Shown here one piece after another: positions 48,757 to 57,576 of a stretch of 64,000 nucleotides of DNA; within the stretch, counting starts at the first letter, position 1; the number at the start of each line of letters is the position of its first letter. The notes beneath the pieces were generated by a model. The model did no database searches and was not told where the DNA came from. It saw only the letters and a list, made by a program, of their open reading frames with translations. Source of the DNA: Fusobacterium sp. FSA-380-WT-3A (GTDB lineage: Bacteria > Fusobacteriota > Fusobacteriia > Fusobacteriales > Fusobacteriaceae). A program made the translations under genes and the position numbers. Where the stretch lies: the NCBI RefSeq assembly GCF_012843705.1, contig NZ_JABAFQ010000004.1, positions 1 to 64,000 of the forward strand, in the 5' to 3' direction.

Positions 48757-50325
48757 ATGAAAAAAGAAACGGGGTATAGTGCCTTAAAGTTTCATATGAA
48801 ATCTCATATGGATTTATATTTTTTAGCTTTTCTAGTTGGAATTTTTTCAGGAGCAGTGGCAGTAGCCTATAGAGCATCTTTAAGTTTAGCAGAAATTTTT
48901 AGAAGAGATGTCTATACTTATGCAAGAGAAAATTTTGGAATTGGAGTCTTTTTAGGTTTAGTAGTTGGAGGAGTGATAATTTCTTTAATTTTAGGATGGA
49001 TAATCGTAAAAATTCCTATGGTTAAAGGTAGTGGAATTCCTCAAGTAAAAGGGATAATTGCTAGACAGATGGATTTTAATTGGGTAAAAGAATTAGGAGC
49101 TAAATTTTTTGGTGGTGTACTTGCTATTGTAGCAGGGATGTCATTAGGAAGAGAGGGACCTTCTGTACAATTAGGAGCAGAGGTTGGTAGTGGAATTTTT
49201 AGTATATTCAAAAGAAAAGAGTATGAAAAAAAATATTTAGTAACTTGTGGAGCTAGTGCAGGACTTGCAGCAGCCTTTGGAGCTCCAATAGCAGGAACAG
49301 TTTTTGCAATAGAGGAGTTACATAAATTTATGTCACCACTTCTTGTAACTTGTGTATTAATTGCTTCTGTGTCAGCAGAATTTGTTTCAAAATACTTTTT
49401 TGGATTTTCTCCAAGCTTTAATATCCATGTAGATGAATTTTATCAACTAAACCACTATATGTTAATAATAGTTTTAGCTGTAATAATAACATTTATAGGA
49501 AAATTATTTAGTGATGGGATTTTTTATTTTCAAAAATTATATAAAAATATAAAAATGAACCCAATGATAAAACCTGTGATAGTTGTAGGAATAACTATTG
49601 TAGTAGGAATATTTTTATTTGATATTACAGGTGGAGGACATGGGTTAGCAGAGAGAATAATTCATGAAAGTTTTACTTATAAAACATTATTTATTCTATT
49701 GGTTGGAAAATTTTTATTTACTTTGATTTGTTATGCAACAGGAATTCCAGGAGGAATATTTTTACCAATGCTAGTAATAGGAGCAATTATAGGTAAAATT
49801 TATGGAATGGTTGTAATAGATATGTTTCACCTAACAAGTAATTATGATGTATATTTTATAATCTTAGGTATGGCAACACTTCTTACAACTGTTGTAAAAT
49901 CTCCTCTTACAGGAACAGTACTTATACTTGAAATGACAGGTTCTTTCTATCATTTTTTTCCAGTTGTAACTGCATGTATGACAACATTTTTAATATCAGA
50001 ATTGATAGGAATAAAACCTATATATGATTTATTATTAGAAAATATGTTACCAAAAGAGCAGGAAACAAAAGGAGATAATGAAAATAAAGTAATAATAAAA
50101 GTTCCAGTAGGGCCAGATTCAGAATTTGATAATACCTATATAAAAGATATAGTATGGCCAGGAACTTGTAGATGTCTAATAGTAGAGATTGAAAGAGGAG
50201 ATAGAGGAGTAACTCCACATGGAAGTACAAAAATATTAAGTGGAGATTTGTTAGTAATACTTATGGATGAAGAAAATGCCAATAAATTTACCCATACTCT
50301 TATAAAAATGGGAGAGGGAATATAA
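48757..50325 (+). CDS. ClC chloride channel/transporter with TrkA-C domain
   Basis: A 522-residue protein. The ClC part (about 20-430) has the selectivity motifs GSGIPQVKG near residue 88, GREGPSVQLGAEVGSG near 128 (gating glutamate in GREGP), and GIPGGIFLPMLVIG near 330. A C-terminal TrkA-C domain (about 445-520) is present. The gating glutamate suggests Cl-/H+ exchange. A single gene with its own TATAAT-like box (48718-48724) and AAGGAG. CutC remnants follow after 18 bases. Confidence 0.93.
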   Translation: MKKETGYSALKFHMKSHMDLYFLAFLVGIFSGAVAVAYRASLSLAEIFRRDVYTYARENFGIGVFLGLVVGGVIISLILGWIIVKIPMVKGSGIPQVKGIIARQMDFNWVKELGAKFFGGVLAIVAGMSLGREGPSVQLGAEVGSGIFSIFKRKEYEKKYLVTCGASAGLAAAFGAPIAGTVFAIEELHKFMSPLLVTCVLIASVSAEFVSKYFFGFSPSFNIHVDEFYQLNHYMLIIVLAVIITFIGKLFSDGIFYFQKLYKNIKMNPMIKPVIVVGITIVVGIFLFDITGGGHGLAERIIHESFTYKTLFILLVGKFLFTLICYATGIPGGIFLPMLVIGAIIGKIYGMVVIDMFHLTSNYDVYFIILGMATLLTTVVKSPLTGTVLILEMTGSFYHFFPVVTACMTTFLISELIGIKPIYDLLLENMLPKEQETKGDNENKVIIKVPVGPDSEFDNTYIKDIVWPGTCRCLIVEIERGDRGVTPHGSTKILSGDLLVILMDEENANKFTHTLIKMGEGI

Positions 50326-50343
50326 AAATATTGAAGGGGGATT

Positions 50344-50951
50344 ATGTTAAAGGAAGTTTGTGTAGGCTCTTTTACAGAGGCTTTGAGTGCTGAAAGAAAA
50401 GGAGCAGATAGAATAAACTTTGTGATAATTTAGAAGTAGGAGGAACCACACCGTCTTACGGTACAATAAAACAAGCTGTATCAAAAATAAAAATACCAGT
50501 TTTTGTAATGATAAGACCTAGAGGTGGAAATTATTGTTATAATAAAAACGAAATAGAAATAATGAAAAATGATATAGAGATGTGTAAATCTTTAGGTGTA
50601 AAAGGAGTAGTTTTAGGAGTTCTTACTAAAAATGATGAAATTGATTATGATTTATTAAAAGAGTTAGTAGAATTAGCTTCTCCAATGGAAGTGACTTTCC
50701 ATAAAGCTATTGATGATTTGGAAAATCCTGTGCCAGAAGTTACAAAATTAGCAAAAACTGGAGTTAAAAGAATACTTTCTTCTGGAACAAAGGCAAAAGC
50801 TTTAGATGGAAAAAGTATTTTAAATAAAATGATAAAAAAAGCTAGTAATAAAATTACTATAATTGTTGCAGGTGGAGTTACAACATCAAACTTTGAAGAA
50901 GTTTCAAAAGAGATTGTTTCTACAGAATATCATGGAAGAAAAATTGTTTAA
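50344..50951 (+). pseudogene. cutC: CutC family gene with a one-base deletion
   Basis: The first 24 codons encode MLKEVCVGSFTEALSAERKG ending in ADRI, the conserved CutC start, with AGGGGG upstream. A missing base after 50415 then shifts the frame to a stop at 50431. Restoring one G gives the expected continuation ELCDNLEVGGTTPSYGTIKQ, MIRPRGGNYCY, EVTFHKAIDDL, GVKRILSSGTKAKALDGK and the standard end HGRKIV. The total would be about 202 residues, within the family range. Only this single lesion is visible, so a recent inactivation or a sequencing error are both possible. CutC is an uncharacterised TIM-barrel protein once linked to copper. Confidence 0.85.
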
Positions 50952-50958
50952 AAAAACC

Positions 50959-50987
50959 TTGACAAAAGTTTTTTAAAGTGATATCAT
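50959..50987 (+). promoter_or_regulatory. Promoter of the amino-acid ABC operon
   Basis: TTGACA (50959-50964) and TATCAT (50982-50987) are spaced by 17 bases. Transcription would start near 50994, leaving a leader of about 137 bases. Confidence 0.75.
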
Positions 50988-51012
50988 CTATCCATAGAAA
51001 TAATTTAGTAGA

Positions 51013-51100
51013 CTAAAGTAAAAATTATAACCATTTAGTTTATTCTAAATGGTTTATTTTTAAAAAACTTTACTTTAGCTAAATAAAGTAATAAAGTAAA
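51013..51100 (+). promoter_or_regulatory. Structured leader with mutually exclusive stems
   Basis: CTAAAGTAAA (51013-51022) can pair with TTTACTTTAG (51069-51078), enclosing a terminator-like hairpin (AACCATTTAG 51029-51038 with CTAAATGGTT 51045-51054, then TATTTTT). The TTTACTTTA segment can instead pair with TAAAGTAA at 51084-51091 or TAAAGTAAA at 51092-51100. This alternative pairing looks like an attenuator or riboswitch-like switch; a DNA operator is an alternative reading. Confidence 0.5.
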
Positions 51101-51130
51101 ATTTATATAAATATTTAGGAGGTAGGACTT

Positions 51131-51892
51131 ATGAAAAAAATATTAGCAGTTATAATGTTGGTTTTAGGAATGTTTACAAGTAGTTTTGGAGCAGATAATT
51201 CTCTAAAGGATATTCAAAAGAAAGGAAAAATGGTAGTGGGATTAGATGCTACTTTTGCACCAATGGGGTTTAGAGATGAAGCAGGAAATATTGTTGGATT
51301 TGATATAGATTTAGCCAATGAAGTAGCTAAAAGATTAGGAGTTAAAGCTGAATTTAAACCTTGTGAATGGGACGGGATTCTATTTGATTTAAAAGGTAAA
51401 AAAATAGATATGGTATGGAATGGAATGACAATAACAGAAGCTAGAGAAAAACAAGCATTGTTCTCTGAACCATATTTTGAAGATGGACAAATGATATTTT
51501 CAAGAAAAGATAGTAAAATAGATAAAGTTGCAGAATTAGAAGGAAAAGTAGTGGGATTACAACTTGGAAGTTCAGCTGATGTAGCTGTAGCAAAAAATCC
51601 AATATCTCAAAAAACAAAAGAGATAAAAAAATATGCAACTAATGTAGAAGCTTTAATGGACTTAGAGGCTGGAAGATTAGATGCTGTTGTAGTTGATGCT
51701 GTAAATGGAAAATATTATAATTCTAAGAAAAATGCACTAGCTTATTCAACAGAATCTTTAACAACTGAATATTATGGAGTTGCTTTTAGAAAATCTGATA
51801 AAGCATTTAGAAATGAAGTTCAAAAAGCTTTAGATGAAATGAAAAAAGATGGAACTTATGATGAGATATCTGCAAAATGGTTTGGAAAATAA
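51131..51892 (+). CDS. Amino-acid ABC transporter substrate-binding protein (first)
   Basis: A 253-residue periplasmic binding protein with a Sec signal (residues 1-20, ending FGA) and no lipobox, as expected in a diderm. SBP_bac_3 family: VVGLDATFAPMGFRDEAGN, FDIDLANEVAKRLG, FKPCEWDGILFDLKGKKIDM and LGSSADVAVAKN. These fit binding of a polar amino acid such as glutamine or arginine; the ligand is not determined. AGGAGG precedes the ATG. It is the first gene of a four-gene operon behind a structured leader. Confidence 0.93.
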   Translation: MKKILAVIMLVLGMFTSSFGADNSLKDIQKKGKMVVGLDATFAPMGFRDEAGNIVGFDIDLANEVAKRLGVKAEFKPCEWDGILFDLKGKKIDMVWNGMTITEAREKQALFSEPYFEDGQMIFSRKDSKIDKVAELEGKVVGLQLGSSADVAVAKNPISQKTKEIKKYATNVEALMDLEAGRLDAVVVDAVNGKYYNSKKNALAYSTESLTTEYYGVAFRKSDKAFRNEVQKALDEMKKDGTYDEISAKWFGK

Positions 51893-51920
51893 AAATAAAT
51901 AGGATTAGGAGAGAGAAATA

Positions 51921-52547
51921 ATGTATAATGATTTTTTATTCATACTTAAAGGTATGGGGCTTACAGTAAATTTATATGTATTGACAATGGTATTTTCATT
52001 ACCTTTAGGTGTGATTTTGTCATTAGGAAGATTAAAAAATAAGGGATTAATAAATAATATAATAGTTGTGTACACCTCTGTATTTAGAGGTACACCTCTA
52101 TTATTACAACTTTTCTTTGTATATTATGGACTTCCAATAGTTGGAATTACTTTAACAGCTTTTTCAGCTGCTGTAATAACTTTTGTAATAAACTATGCTG
52201 CATATTTTTGTGAGATTTTTAGAGGAAGTATCTTAGGAATTGAAAAAGGACAATATGAAGCAGCAAAAGTATTGGGATTAAGTTATTGGCAAACTATGAG
52301 AAGAATAATAATTCCTCAATCTCTTATAACAGCATTACCACCTTTATCAAATGAAGCAATAGCATTAGTAAAAGATACTTCATTAGTATCAGCTATAGGA
52401 ATGGCAGAAATTCTTAGAAATTCAAAGGAGATAGTAACTAGAGATTTCTCTATAATTCCTTTTGCAATTTGTGGAGCTTTATATTTCTTAATGTCTGTAG
52501 TAATCATAATGTTATTTAAAAAATTAGAACAAAAGGTGATGATATAA
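51921..52547 (+). CDS. Amino-acid ABC transporter permease
   Basis: A 208-residue inner-membrane protein with about five membrane segments. It has the HisM/GlnP-type features [18 protein letters not shown] near residue 53 and the EAA loop [20 protein letters not shown] near 112. As a homodimer it would form the translocation pore with the ATPase encoded next. Its stop overlaps the ATPase start by one base. Confidence 0.95.
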   Translation: MYNDFLFILKGMGLTVNLYVLTMVFSLPLGVILSLGRLKNKGLINNIIVVYTSVFRGTPLLLQLFFVYYGLPIVGITLTAFSAAVITFVINYAAYFCEIFRGSILGIEKGQYEAAKVLGLSYWQTMRRIIIPQSLITALPPLSNEAIALVKDTSLVSAIGMAEILRNSKEIVTRDFSIIPFAICGALYFLMSVVIIMLFKKLEQKVMI

Positions 52548-53197
52548 TGAGTTATATTTCAGTAAAAAATTTACATAAAAAATTTGGTGATGATGAAATT
52601 TTAAAAGGGATTGATTTAGATATAAATCAAGGGGAAGTAATATCTATAATTGGAGCATCTGGTGGAGGAAAATCAACTTTTTTAAGATGTCTTATAGATT
52701 TAGAAACTATTGATTCTGGAGAGATAAATGTTCCTGAAAAAAATAAAATGGGAATGGTATTTCAATCTTTTAATCTTTTTCCACATAAAACAGCAGCACA
52801 AAATATAATGGAATCATTAGTAATAGTGGATAAAATGGATAAAAAAGAGGCTAGAAAGATAGCTATAGAACTTTTAGATAGAGTTGGATTAAAGGAAAAA
52901 GCTGATGTTTATCCAAAAACTTTATCAGGAGGGCAAAAACAAAGGGTGGCAATAGCAAGAGCCATGGCAAAAAATCCAGAAGTTTTACTATTTGATGAGC
53001 CAACATCAGCTTTGGACCCAGAAATGGTAAATGAAGTTTTAAATGTTATTGAAGATTTAAGAGAAACAAGCAATATTACAATGGTAATTGTAAGTCATGA
53101 AATGAATTTTGTAAATAAAGTTTCAGATAGAATAGTTGTATTTGAGAAAGGAAAAATAAAAGAGATAATAGATAATAGTAAAAATAGAAAAAAATAA
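52547..53197 (+). CDS. Amino-acid ABC transporter ATP-binding protein
   Basis: A 216-residue ATPase of the polar amino-acid uptake group, short for GlnQ-like proteins (about 240). Walker [16 protein letters not shown] near residue 32, Q-loop [13 protein letters not shown] near 76, signature [14 protein letters not shown] near 125, Walker [14 protein letters not shown] near 147 and H-loop VSHEMNFV are all present. It would power the permease encoded upstream. The gene overlaps the permease by one base. Confidence 0.96.
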   Translation: MSYISVKNLHKKFGDDEILKGIDLDINQGEVISIIGASGGGKSTFLRCLIDLETIDSGEINVPEKNKMGMVFQSFNLFPHKTAAQNIMESLVIVDKMDKKEARKIAIELLDRVGLKEKADVYPKTLSGGQKQRVAIARAMAKNPEVLLFDEPTSALDPEMVNEVLNVIEDLRETSNITMVIVSHEMNFVNKVSDRIVVFEKGKIKEIIDNSKNRKK

Positions 53198-53220
53198 AAT
53201 ATTAAAAGGGGATGGGAAAT

Positions 53221-53985
53221 ATGAAACGTTTGGGGATAATTTTAACTTTGATATTTTGTTTGGTAACATCAGTATTTGGAGCTGATAAATCTTTAAAGAA
53301 AGTTCAGGAAAAGGGATATTTTATAGTTGGACTTGATGATACTTTTGCTCCTTTTGGTTTTAGAGATGAAAATGGAGAATTGGTAGGTTATGATATAGAT
53401 TTAGCCAAAGAAGTTGCTAAAAGAATGGGAGTTGAAGCTAGATTTAAACCTTGTGAATGGGATGGAATTTTATTTGAATTAAAAAGCAAAAAAGTGGATA
53501 TGGTTTGGAATGGAATGTCTATAACTGAATCTAGAAAAAAACAAGCTGCTTTCTCAAAACCTTATGAAGAGGGAAGACAGATAATATTTACTTTAAAAGG
53601 TAAAAGAATAGACAAGGTAGAAGAATTAGAAGGAAAGATAGTAGGAGTACAACTTGGAAGTACAGGAGATTTTGCTATACAAAAATCCCCAATATTTTCA
53701 AAAATAAAAGAGGTTAAAAAATATGGAACTTTAATAGAATCCATAATGGACTTAGAGGCTGGAAGAATTGATGCTGTAGTTGCTGCTCAAACTGCTGGAG
53801 GATATTATAATTCTAAAAAACAAAATTTGGAAATGTCATCAGAAACTGTTATGCAAGGAGATGCTTCTGGAGTAGCTTTTAGAAAAGAGGATAACAAATT
53901 GAGAGAAGCTGTAGATAAAGCTTTAGATGATATAAAAGCTGATGGAACTTTCCAAAATATCTATTCAAAATGGTTTGGTAAATAA
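53221..53985 (+). CDS. Amino-acid ABC transporter substrate-binding protein (second)
   Basis: A 254-residue periplasmic binding protein, clearly a paralogue of the first one in this operon: GLDDTFAPFGFRDENGE, YDIDLAKEVAKRMG, CEWDGILFELKSKKVDMVWN and LEAGRIDAVVAAQTAGGYYN. The signal peptide is residues 1-20 ending FGA. The start at 53221 is preferred over the in-frame ATG at 53212 because AAGGGG lies directly before 53212 and at better spacing for 53221. A shared permease with two binding proteins could widen specificity. Confidence 0.93.
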   Translation: MKRLGIILTLIFCLVTSVFGADKSLKKVQEKGYFIVGLDDTFAPFGFRDENGELVGYDIDLAKEVAKRMGVEARFKPCEWDGILFELKSKKVDMVWNGMSITESRKKQAAFSKPYEEGRQIIFTLKGKRIDKVEELEGKIVGVQLGSTGDFAIQKSPIFSKIKEVKKYGTLIESIMDLEAGRIDAVVAAQTAGGYYNSKKQNLEMSSETVMQGDASGVAFRKEDNKLREAVDKALDDIKADGTFQNIYSKWFGK

Positions 53986-54040
53986 AAATAATTGGACAAA
54001 TATTTTTAATTTTATAGTTTTTAAAAGATAAATTTTAAAA

Positions 54041-54066
54041 AAAAGCACGATAAAAATCGTGCTTTT
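54041..54066. terminator. Bidirectional terminator between convergent genes
   Basis: AAAAGCACGAT pairs with ATCGTGCTTTT, with T/A runs in both directions. It is nearly the same as the hairpin at 30615-30645. Confidence 0.85.
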
Positions 54067-54070
54067 GTTA

Positions 54071-55156
54071 TTATTTATTCTCTACAAATTTAACTCCTAA
54101 ATCTGGAAAGTCTGTAAATAATCCTGTGGCTCCTGCTTTATATAATAAAACATCATATAATTCATCTACATTCTCTACAAATTCTGGTAGAGCATCTTTT
54201 CTTATAGTATATGGGTGACATTCCATATTAGTTGATTTTATATCTTCAACCATATTAGTCATAACAATATTTCCTTTTTTAGAATTATTTTCATCAATCA
54301 TCATATACCAAGCAGGTCCAACTCCATCTGCATATTTAGAAATTTCTTTCATAGCACCAGGTTCAAACATCCAATCATAACTATAATTTACCCATTCACC
54401 ATCTTTATTTTTTTCTTCTGTTTCGTGCCAATCAGTATAGGCAATTAATTGAACTAATTTTAAATCCATTCCCATTTGAGGAAGTAATTGAGTTTTTACA
54501 CGAATCAATTCATTATAGTCAAATGTTTGGAAATAAATAGGACTATCTTTAGTAGTATATCCATATTTTTTTAGTACTTCAAGAGTTGCTTTTGCTATGT
54601 CTTTTCCATTTTGATGGTGGAACCATGGAGCTTTTATCTCAGGATATATACCAACTTTTTTTCCTGTTGATTTTTCTAATCCTTGAATAAATTCAATCTC
54701 CTCTTCTAAAGTGTGTATTGTAAAGTGAGATTTCCATAGAGGGAAACGTCCAGGATATACAGCTACTTCTTTTCCATCTTTTGTTTCAAAATTTTCTGTC
54801 ATCTCTAAAGATTTTATCTCATCAAGAGTAAAATCAATAACATAATAACGGCCATCGGCTCTTTTTCTATCAGGGAATTTCTTTGCTACATCTGTTAATT
54901 GGTCTAAAAAATGGTCATGTATTACTACTATGTGGTCATCTTTTGTCATTGCAAGGTCTTGTTCTAGATAATCTGCTCCTTGAGCAAATGCTAAGGCTTT
55001 TGATTCTAAAGTGTGTTCTGGTAAATATCCACTAGCTCCACGATGAGCAACTATAACTCTGTCATTTTCTTTTCCTGTTTTTGCAGTTGCTCCTAAAGCT
55101 AGTGTAGACATTGTTGCTAAAATTCCAACCATTAAAAATTTTTTGCCAATATTCAT
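54071..55156 (-). CDS. glpQ: Glycerophosphodiester phosphodiesterase, periplasmic
   Basis: A 361-residue GlpQ-type enzyme that hydrolyses glycerophosphodiesters to glycerol-3-phosphate. Signal peptide residues 1-22 (ALGATA). Catalytic motifs: VAHRGASGYLPEHTLES near residue 36, YLEQDLAMTKDDHIVVIHDHFLDQLTDV with the histidine and metal ligands, IYPEIKAP near 165, and YFQTFDYNELI near 205. The length matches GlpQ. It is a single gene with AGGAGG, its own promoter and a shared terminator. Confidence 0.93.
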   Translation of the reverse strand: MNIGKKFLMVGILATMSTLALGATAKTGKENDRVIVAHRGASGYLPEHTLESKALAFAQGADYLEQDLAMTKDDHIVVIHDHFLDQLTDVAKKFPDRKRADGRYYVIDFTLDEIKSLEMTENFETKDGKEVAVYPGRFPLWKSHFTIHTLEEEIEFIQGLEKSTGKKVGIYPEIKAPWFHHQNGKDIAKATLEVLKKYGYTTKDSPIYFQTFDYNELIRVKTQLLPQMGMDLKLVQLIAYTDWHETEEKNKDGEWVNYSYDWMFEPGAMKEISKYADGVGPAWYMMIDENNSKKGNIVMTNMVEDIKSTNMECHPYTIRKDALPEFVENVDELYDVLLYKAGATGLFTDFPDLGVKFVENK

Positions 55157-55198
55157 TTTTACCTCCTAGATTTCAAGTATGATTTCCCAGATACTTAA

Positions 55199-55227
55199 AT
55201 AGTATCATAATCCTAATATTTTTTCAA
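55199..55227 (-). promoter_or_regulatory. Promoter of glpQ
   Basis: On the minus strand, TTGAAA (55227-55222) and TACTAT (55204-55199) are 17 bases apart. Confidence 0.65.
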
Positions 55228-55501
55228 GAATAAATAAAAAAGTTCTATAAAAATATAAAAAAAGATTAATATTACATAAGTTTTATTTAAAAAAAATTAA
55301 ATTTAATTAATGTTTTTTTGAAATTACAAAATAATTTAATCTTTACAACAATATAGATTTAATAGAAGTAAATATTCCATAATATTTTTATTTCTTCTAT
55401 ATTTTAATTTAGGAAAAAAATAAATTAGAAAGATATGAGATAAAATCTTAAATAATGTAAAAAAATTATATTTAAAATTCTTTTGAAAATAATAAAAAAA
55501 T
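55228..55501. other. AT-rich gap without a recognised gene
   Basis: About 270 bases between the glpQ promoter and the lctP terminator hold poly-A/T runs and no supported ORF. A weak hairpin lies at 55362-55400 (ATAGAA with TTCTAT). I see no known RNA or repeat. Confidence 0.5.
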
Positions 55502-55553
55502 ATGGAGCTATTATATTTTATTGATAGTTTATAAAATATAATAACTCCATTTT
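55502..55553 (-). terminator. Terminator of the lactate permease gene
   Basis: A long AT hairpin: TGGAG plus TATTATATTTTAT pairs with ATAAAATATAATA plus CTCCA. The minus-strand side is followed by ATTTTTTTATT. Confidence 0.75.
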
Positions 55554-55570
55554 GTTATATAAATATATTT

Positions 55571-57076
55571 TTATAATCCCCAAGTTGAGAAAATAATATG
55601 AGTGTATAACATAGTTACTACCATATAAGTTGAAACAATTATAAAGAAAGGTTTAAATACTTTTTTCATAATTTCTCCCTCTCTTCCAATTAAATCTACA
55701 GTAATAGCAACAGCAATTATATTATTAGTACAGATTAAATTTCCTAAAGAAGCTCCAGCATTTTGTCCAGCAAAAACTGTTATTGGATTTAATCCTAATT
55801 TTGTAGCAGCTTCTAAGTGCATAGGAGCAAACATTATATTAGAACCTAAACCTGTTCCTGTGATAAATGCTCCTAAAGAACCAATTACAGGAGCCATTGC
55901 AGGATATAAATCTCTTGTGACCATAGCAATTGTATTTGCCATTATACTTATCATACCTGAAACTTTCATAATATTACTTAAAACTAATAAAGTAGAGATT
56001 GTAATAAGTGCTGGAAAAACATTTATAGCAGCATTTTTAGCATGGACTAAATAACTACTTGTTTTTAATTTTAAAATTAATCCTCCTAAATAAGAACTAA
56101 CAAATACAACAGCAGCAACCCACATAATATATCCATATTTAGCTAAAATACTCAATGGAAAAGAGTATCTAACAATAGGTAAAGCTAAAGATAGAATAAT
56201 ATAAGGACCAAAGGCTTGGAAACTACTGTAATTTATTTTTTCTCTAATTATATCACTTGGAATCTCCTCCTTTTTATAACGATATTCTTCTGGAGTATCC
56301 AATTTATAAAATTTTAAAAATATAACAGAAGCAGCTATAGATAAAATCCCTGTACCTAAACTTGATAATTCAGGTCCAATAAAATTAGAAATAAAAAATA
56401 ATATTGTAGGTGTACATAAACTACTAAATATTAAAAATGGAGCAAAATTTTTAAATCCTTTTTTTCCAAAAGCCATATAAATTAAAATATAAGGTATTAA
56501 AAATAATCCAAATATATGAATTCTTCCAACCATAGCAGAAGATTGAGCAGCAGTCATAACTCCAGCTTTTATTAAAGCAGAAGAACCATTAATAGTGGTT
56601 AAACCAGCTCCTCCCCATGAAGCAGCAGTAGAATCTCCTAATAAAGAAGCAGCAGCTGCAATAACAGGATTAAAACCTAATCCAACTAAAAATGGACCAG
56701 CAATAGCAGCAGGACTTCCAGCTCCAGCAGCTCCCTCTAAAAAAGTTACAAACATAGAAGAAATAATAATAAGCTGGGCTCTTTTATCACAAGTAACACC
56801 AGATAAAACTTCTTTTACTTTTCCAATGGCTCCTGTGAATACCATAATTTTTAAAATTATAAAAGCAGGCCACAAAAGACAAATTATTTTAATTCCCTCA
56901 ATAATTCCAGATTTACTTTGGATAATAACTGTATTTATATCTGTCTTAAAAAAAACTAAACTAAGTATAATAGCATATGTTGTAACAATAGGAGCTACAT
57001 ACATTGCTGATTTTTTCATAATAACCATTCCTATTAAAATTGCCACTATTGGACTAACTGCAAGTAATAACATCAT
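55571..57076 (-). CDS. lctP: L-lactate permease
   Basis: A 501-residue LctP-family carrier with about twelve to fourteen membrane segments. Typical features include TFLEGAAGAGSPAAIAGPFL near residue 115, LGDSTAASWGGAGLTTING near 145, GSLGAFITGTGLGSNIMFAP near 405, and GQNAGASLGNLICTNNIIA near 430. It would move lactate or glycolate with protons. It neighbours two lactate-dehydrogenase-like genes, transcribed divergently. GGGAGGG precedes the ATG, and a terminator-like hairpin stands in its leader. Confidence 0.93.
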   Translation of the reverse strand: MMLLLAVSPIVAILIGMVIMKKSAMYVAPIVTTYAIILSLVFFKTDINTVIIQSKSGIIEGIKIICLLWPAFIILKIMVFTGAIGKVKEVLSGVTCDKRAQLIIISSMFVTFLEGAAGAGSPAAIAGPFLVGLGFNPVIAAAASLLGDSTAASWGGAGLTTINGSSALIKAGVMTAAQSSAMVGRIHIFGLFLIPYILIYMAFGKKGFKNFAPFLIFSSLCTPTILFFISNFIGPELSSLGTGILSIAASVIFLKFYKLDTPEEYRYKKEEIPSDIIREKINYSSFQAFGPYIILSLALPIVRYSFPLSILAKYGYIMWVAAVVFVSSYLGGLILKLKTSSYLVHAKNAAINVFPALITISTLLVLSNIMKVSGMISIMANTIAMVTRDLYPAMAPVIGSLGAFITGTGLGSNIMFAPMHLEAATKLGLNPITVFAGQNAGASLGNLICTNNIIAVAITVDLIGREGEIMKKVFKPFFIIVSTYMVVTMLYTHIIFSTWGL

Positions 57077-57104
57077 TGGTATATCCCTCCCGAAAAAAAT
57101 TTGT

Positions 57105-57129
57105 AAAAAAAAACAGCCTATGTAGGCTG
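57105..57129 (-). terminator. Terminator or attenuator just upstream of lctP
   Basis: On the minus strand CAGCCTA pairs with TAGGCTG across a two-base loop, followed by T9. It ends the small ORF at 57169-57321 and lies within the lctP leader. Confidence 0.75.
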
Positions 57130-57168
57130 ATAATTTTTCTATTTCTCAAAGTATTTTTTATTATAAAC

Positions 57169-57321
57169 TTATAGAATTATAGAGTTATATATCTTGAGAA
57201 AATATTTATTATTAAACCTAACATATTTTTTAGCATATAAAAATTTATTATCAATAAGTGCTAGCAGTATTATTGATAATATTAGTATTATTATTGCTAA
57301 AAGTATGCTAGTTAAATACAT
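57169..57321 (-). CDS. Small single-pass membrane protein, 50 aa, upstream of lctP
   Basis: A 50-codon ORF with a strong Shine-Dalgarno (AGGAGGAG) spaced seven bases before the ATG. The translation has one hydrophobic helix (about residues 3-22, MYLTSILLAIIILILSIILL) and a basic aromatic tail. I know no family for it. A hairpin with T9 lies between it and lctP, so it may be its own transcript or read through into lctP. It could be a small accessory protein of the permease or a regulatory leader ORF; neither is tested. Confidence 0.55.
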   Translation of the reverse strand: MYLTSILLAIIILILSIILLALIDNKFLYAKKYVRFNNKYFLKIYNSIIL

Positions 57322-57501
57322 CTGTGTCTCCTCCTAAAATTTTTACTTTGGAAATAATGATACAGTATTTTTTTTATTTTGACAAGAGATTTTTTTTATT
57401 GATTGAATTTATAGAACAAAAAAATATAAAAATATAAGATAAAAGCTTTTATTTATAATATTTTTTTAAAAATAATACGAACAAAAAAATAAATTCTTTG
57501 T

Positions 57502-57528
57502 TCACTAGAAATTAAAATTATTTAGTGA
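57502..57528. promoter_or_regulatory. Inverted-repeat operator candidate upstream of first ldh
   Basis: TCACTA (57502-57507) is mirrored by TAGTGA (57523-57528), 15 bases apart, shortly before the ldh leader. A lactate- or redox-responsive regulator is possible. Confidence 0.35.
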
Positions 57529-57576
57529 TAATATTGATACAATAAATTTTTTTTTACAATAGGAGGTACTTGATTT

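Noticed and set aside
50400-50440. Programmed frameshift or recoding in cutC
   Set aside because: The stop is TAG, there is no slippery heptamer and no downstream structure was found.
56595-57125. 176-codon plus-strand ORF
   Set aside because: It is an antisense shadow of lctP with a proline/isoleucine-rich composition and no ribosome site.
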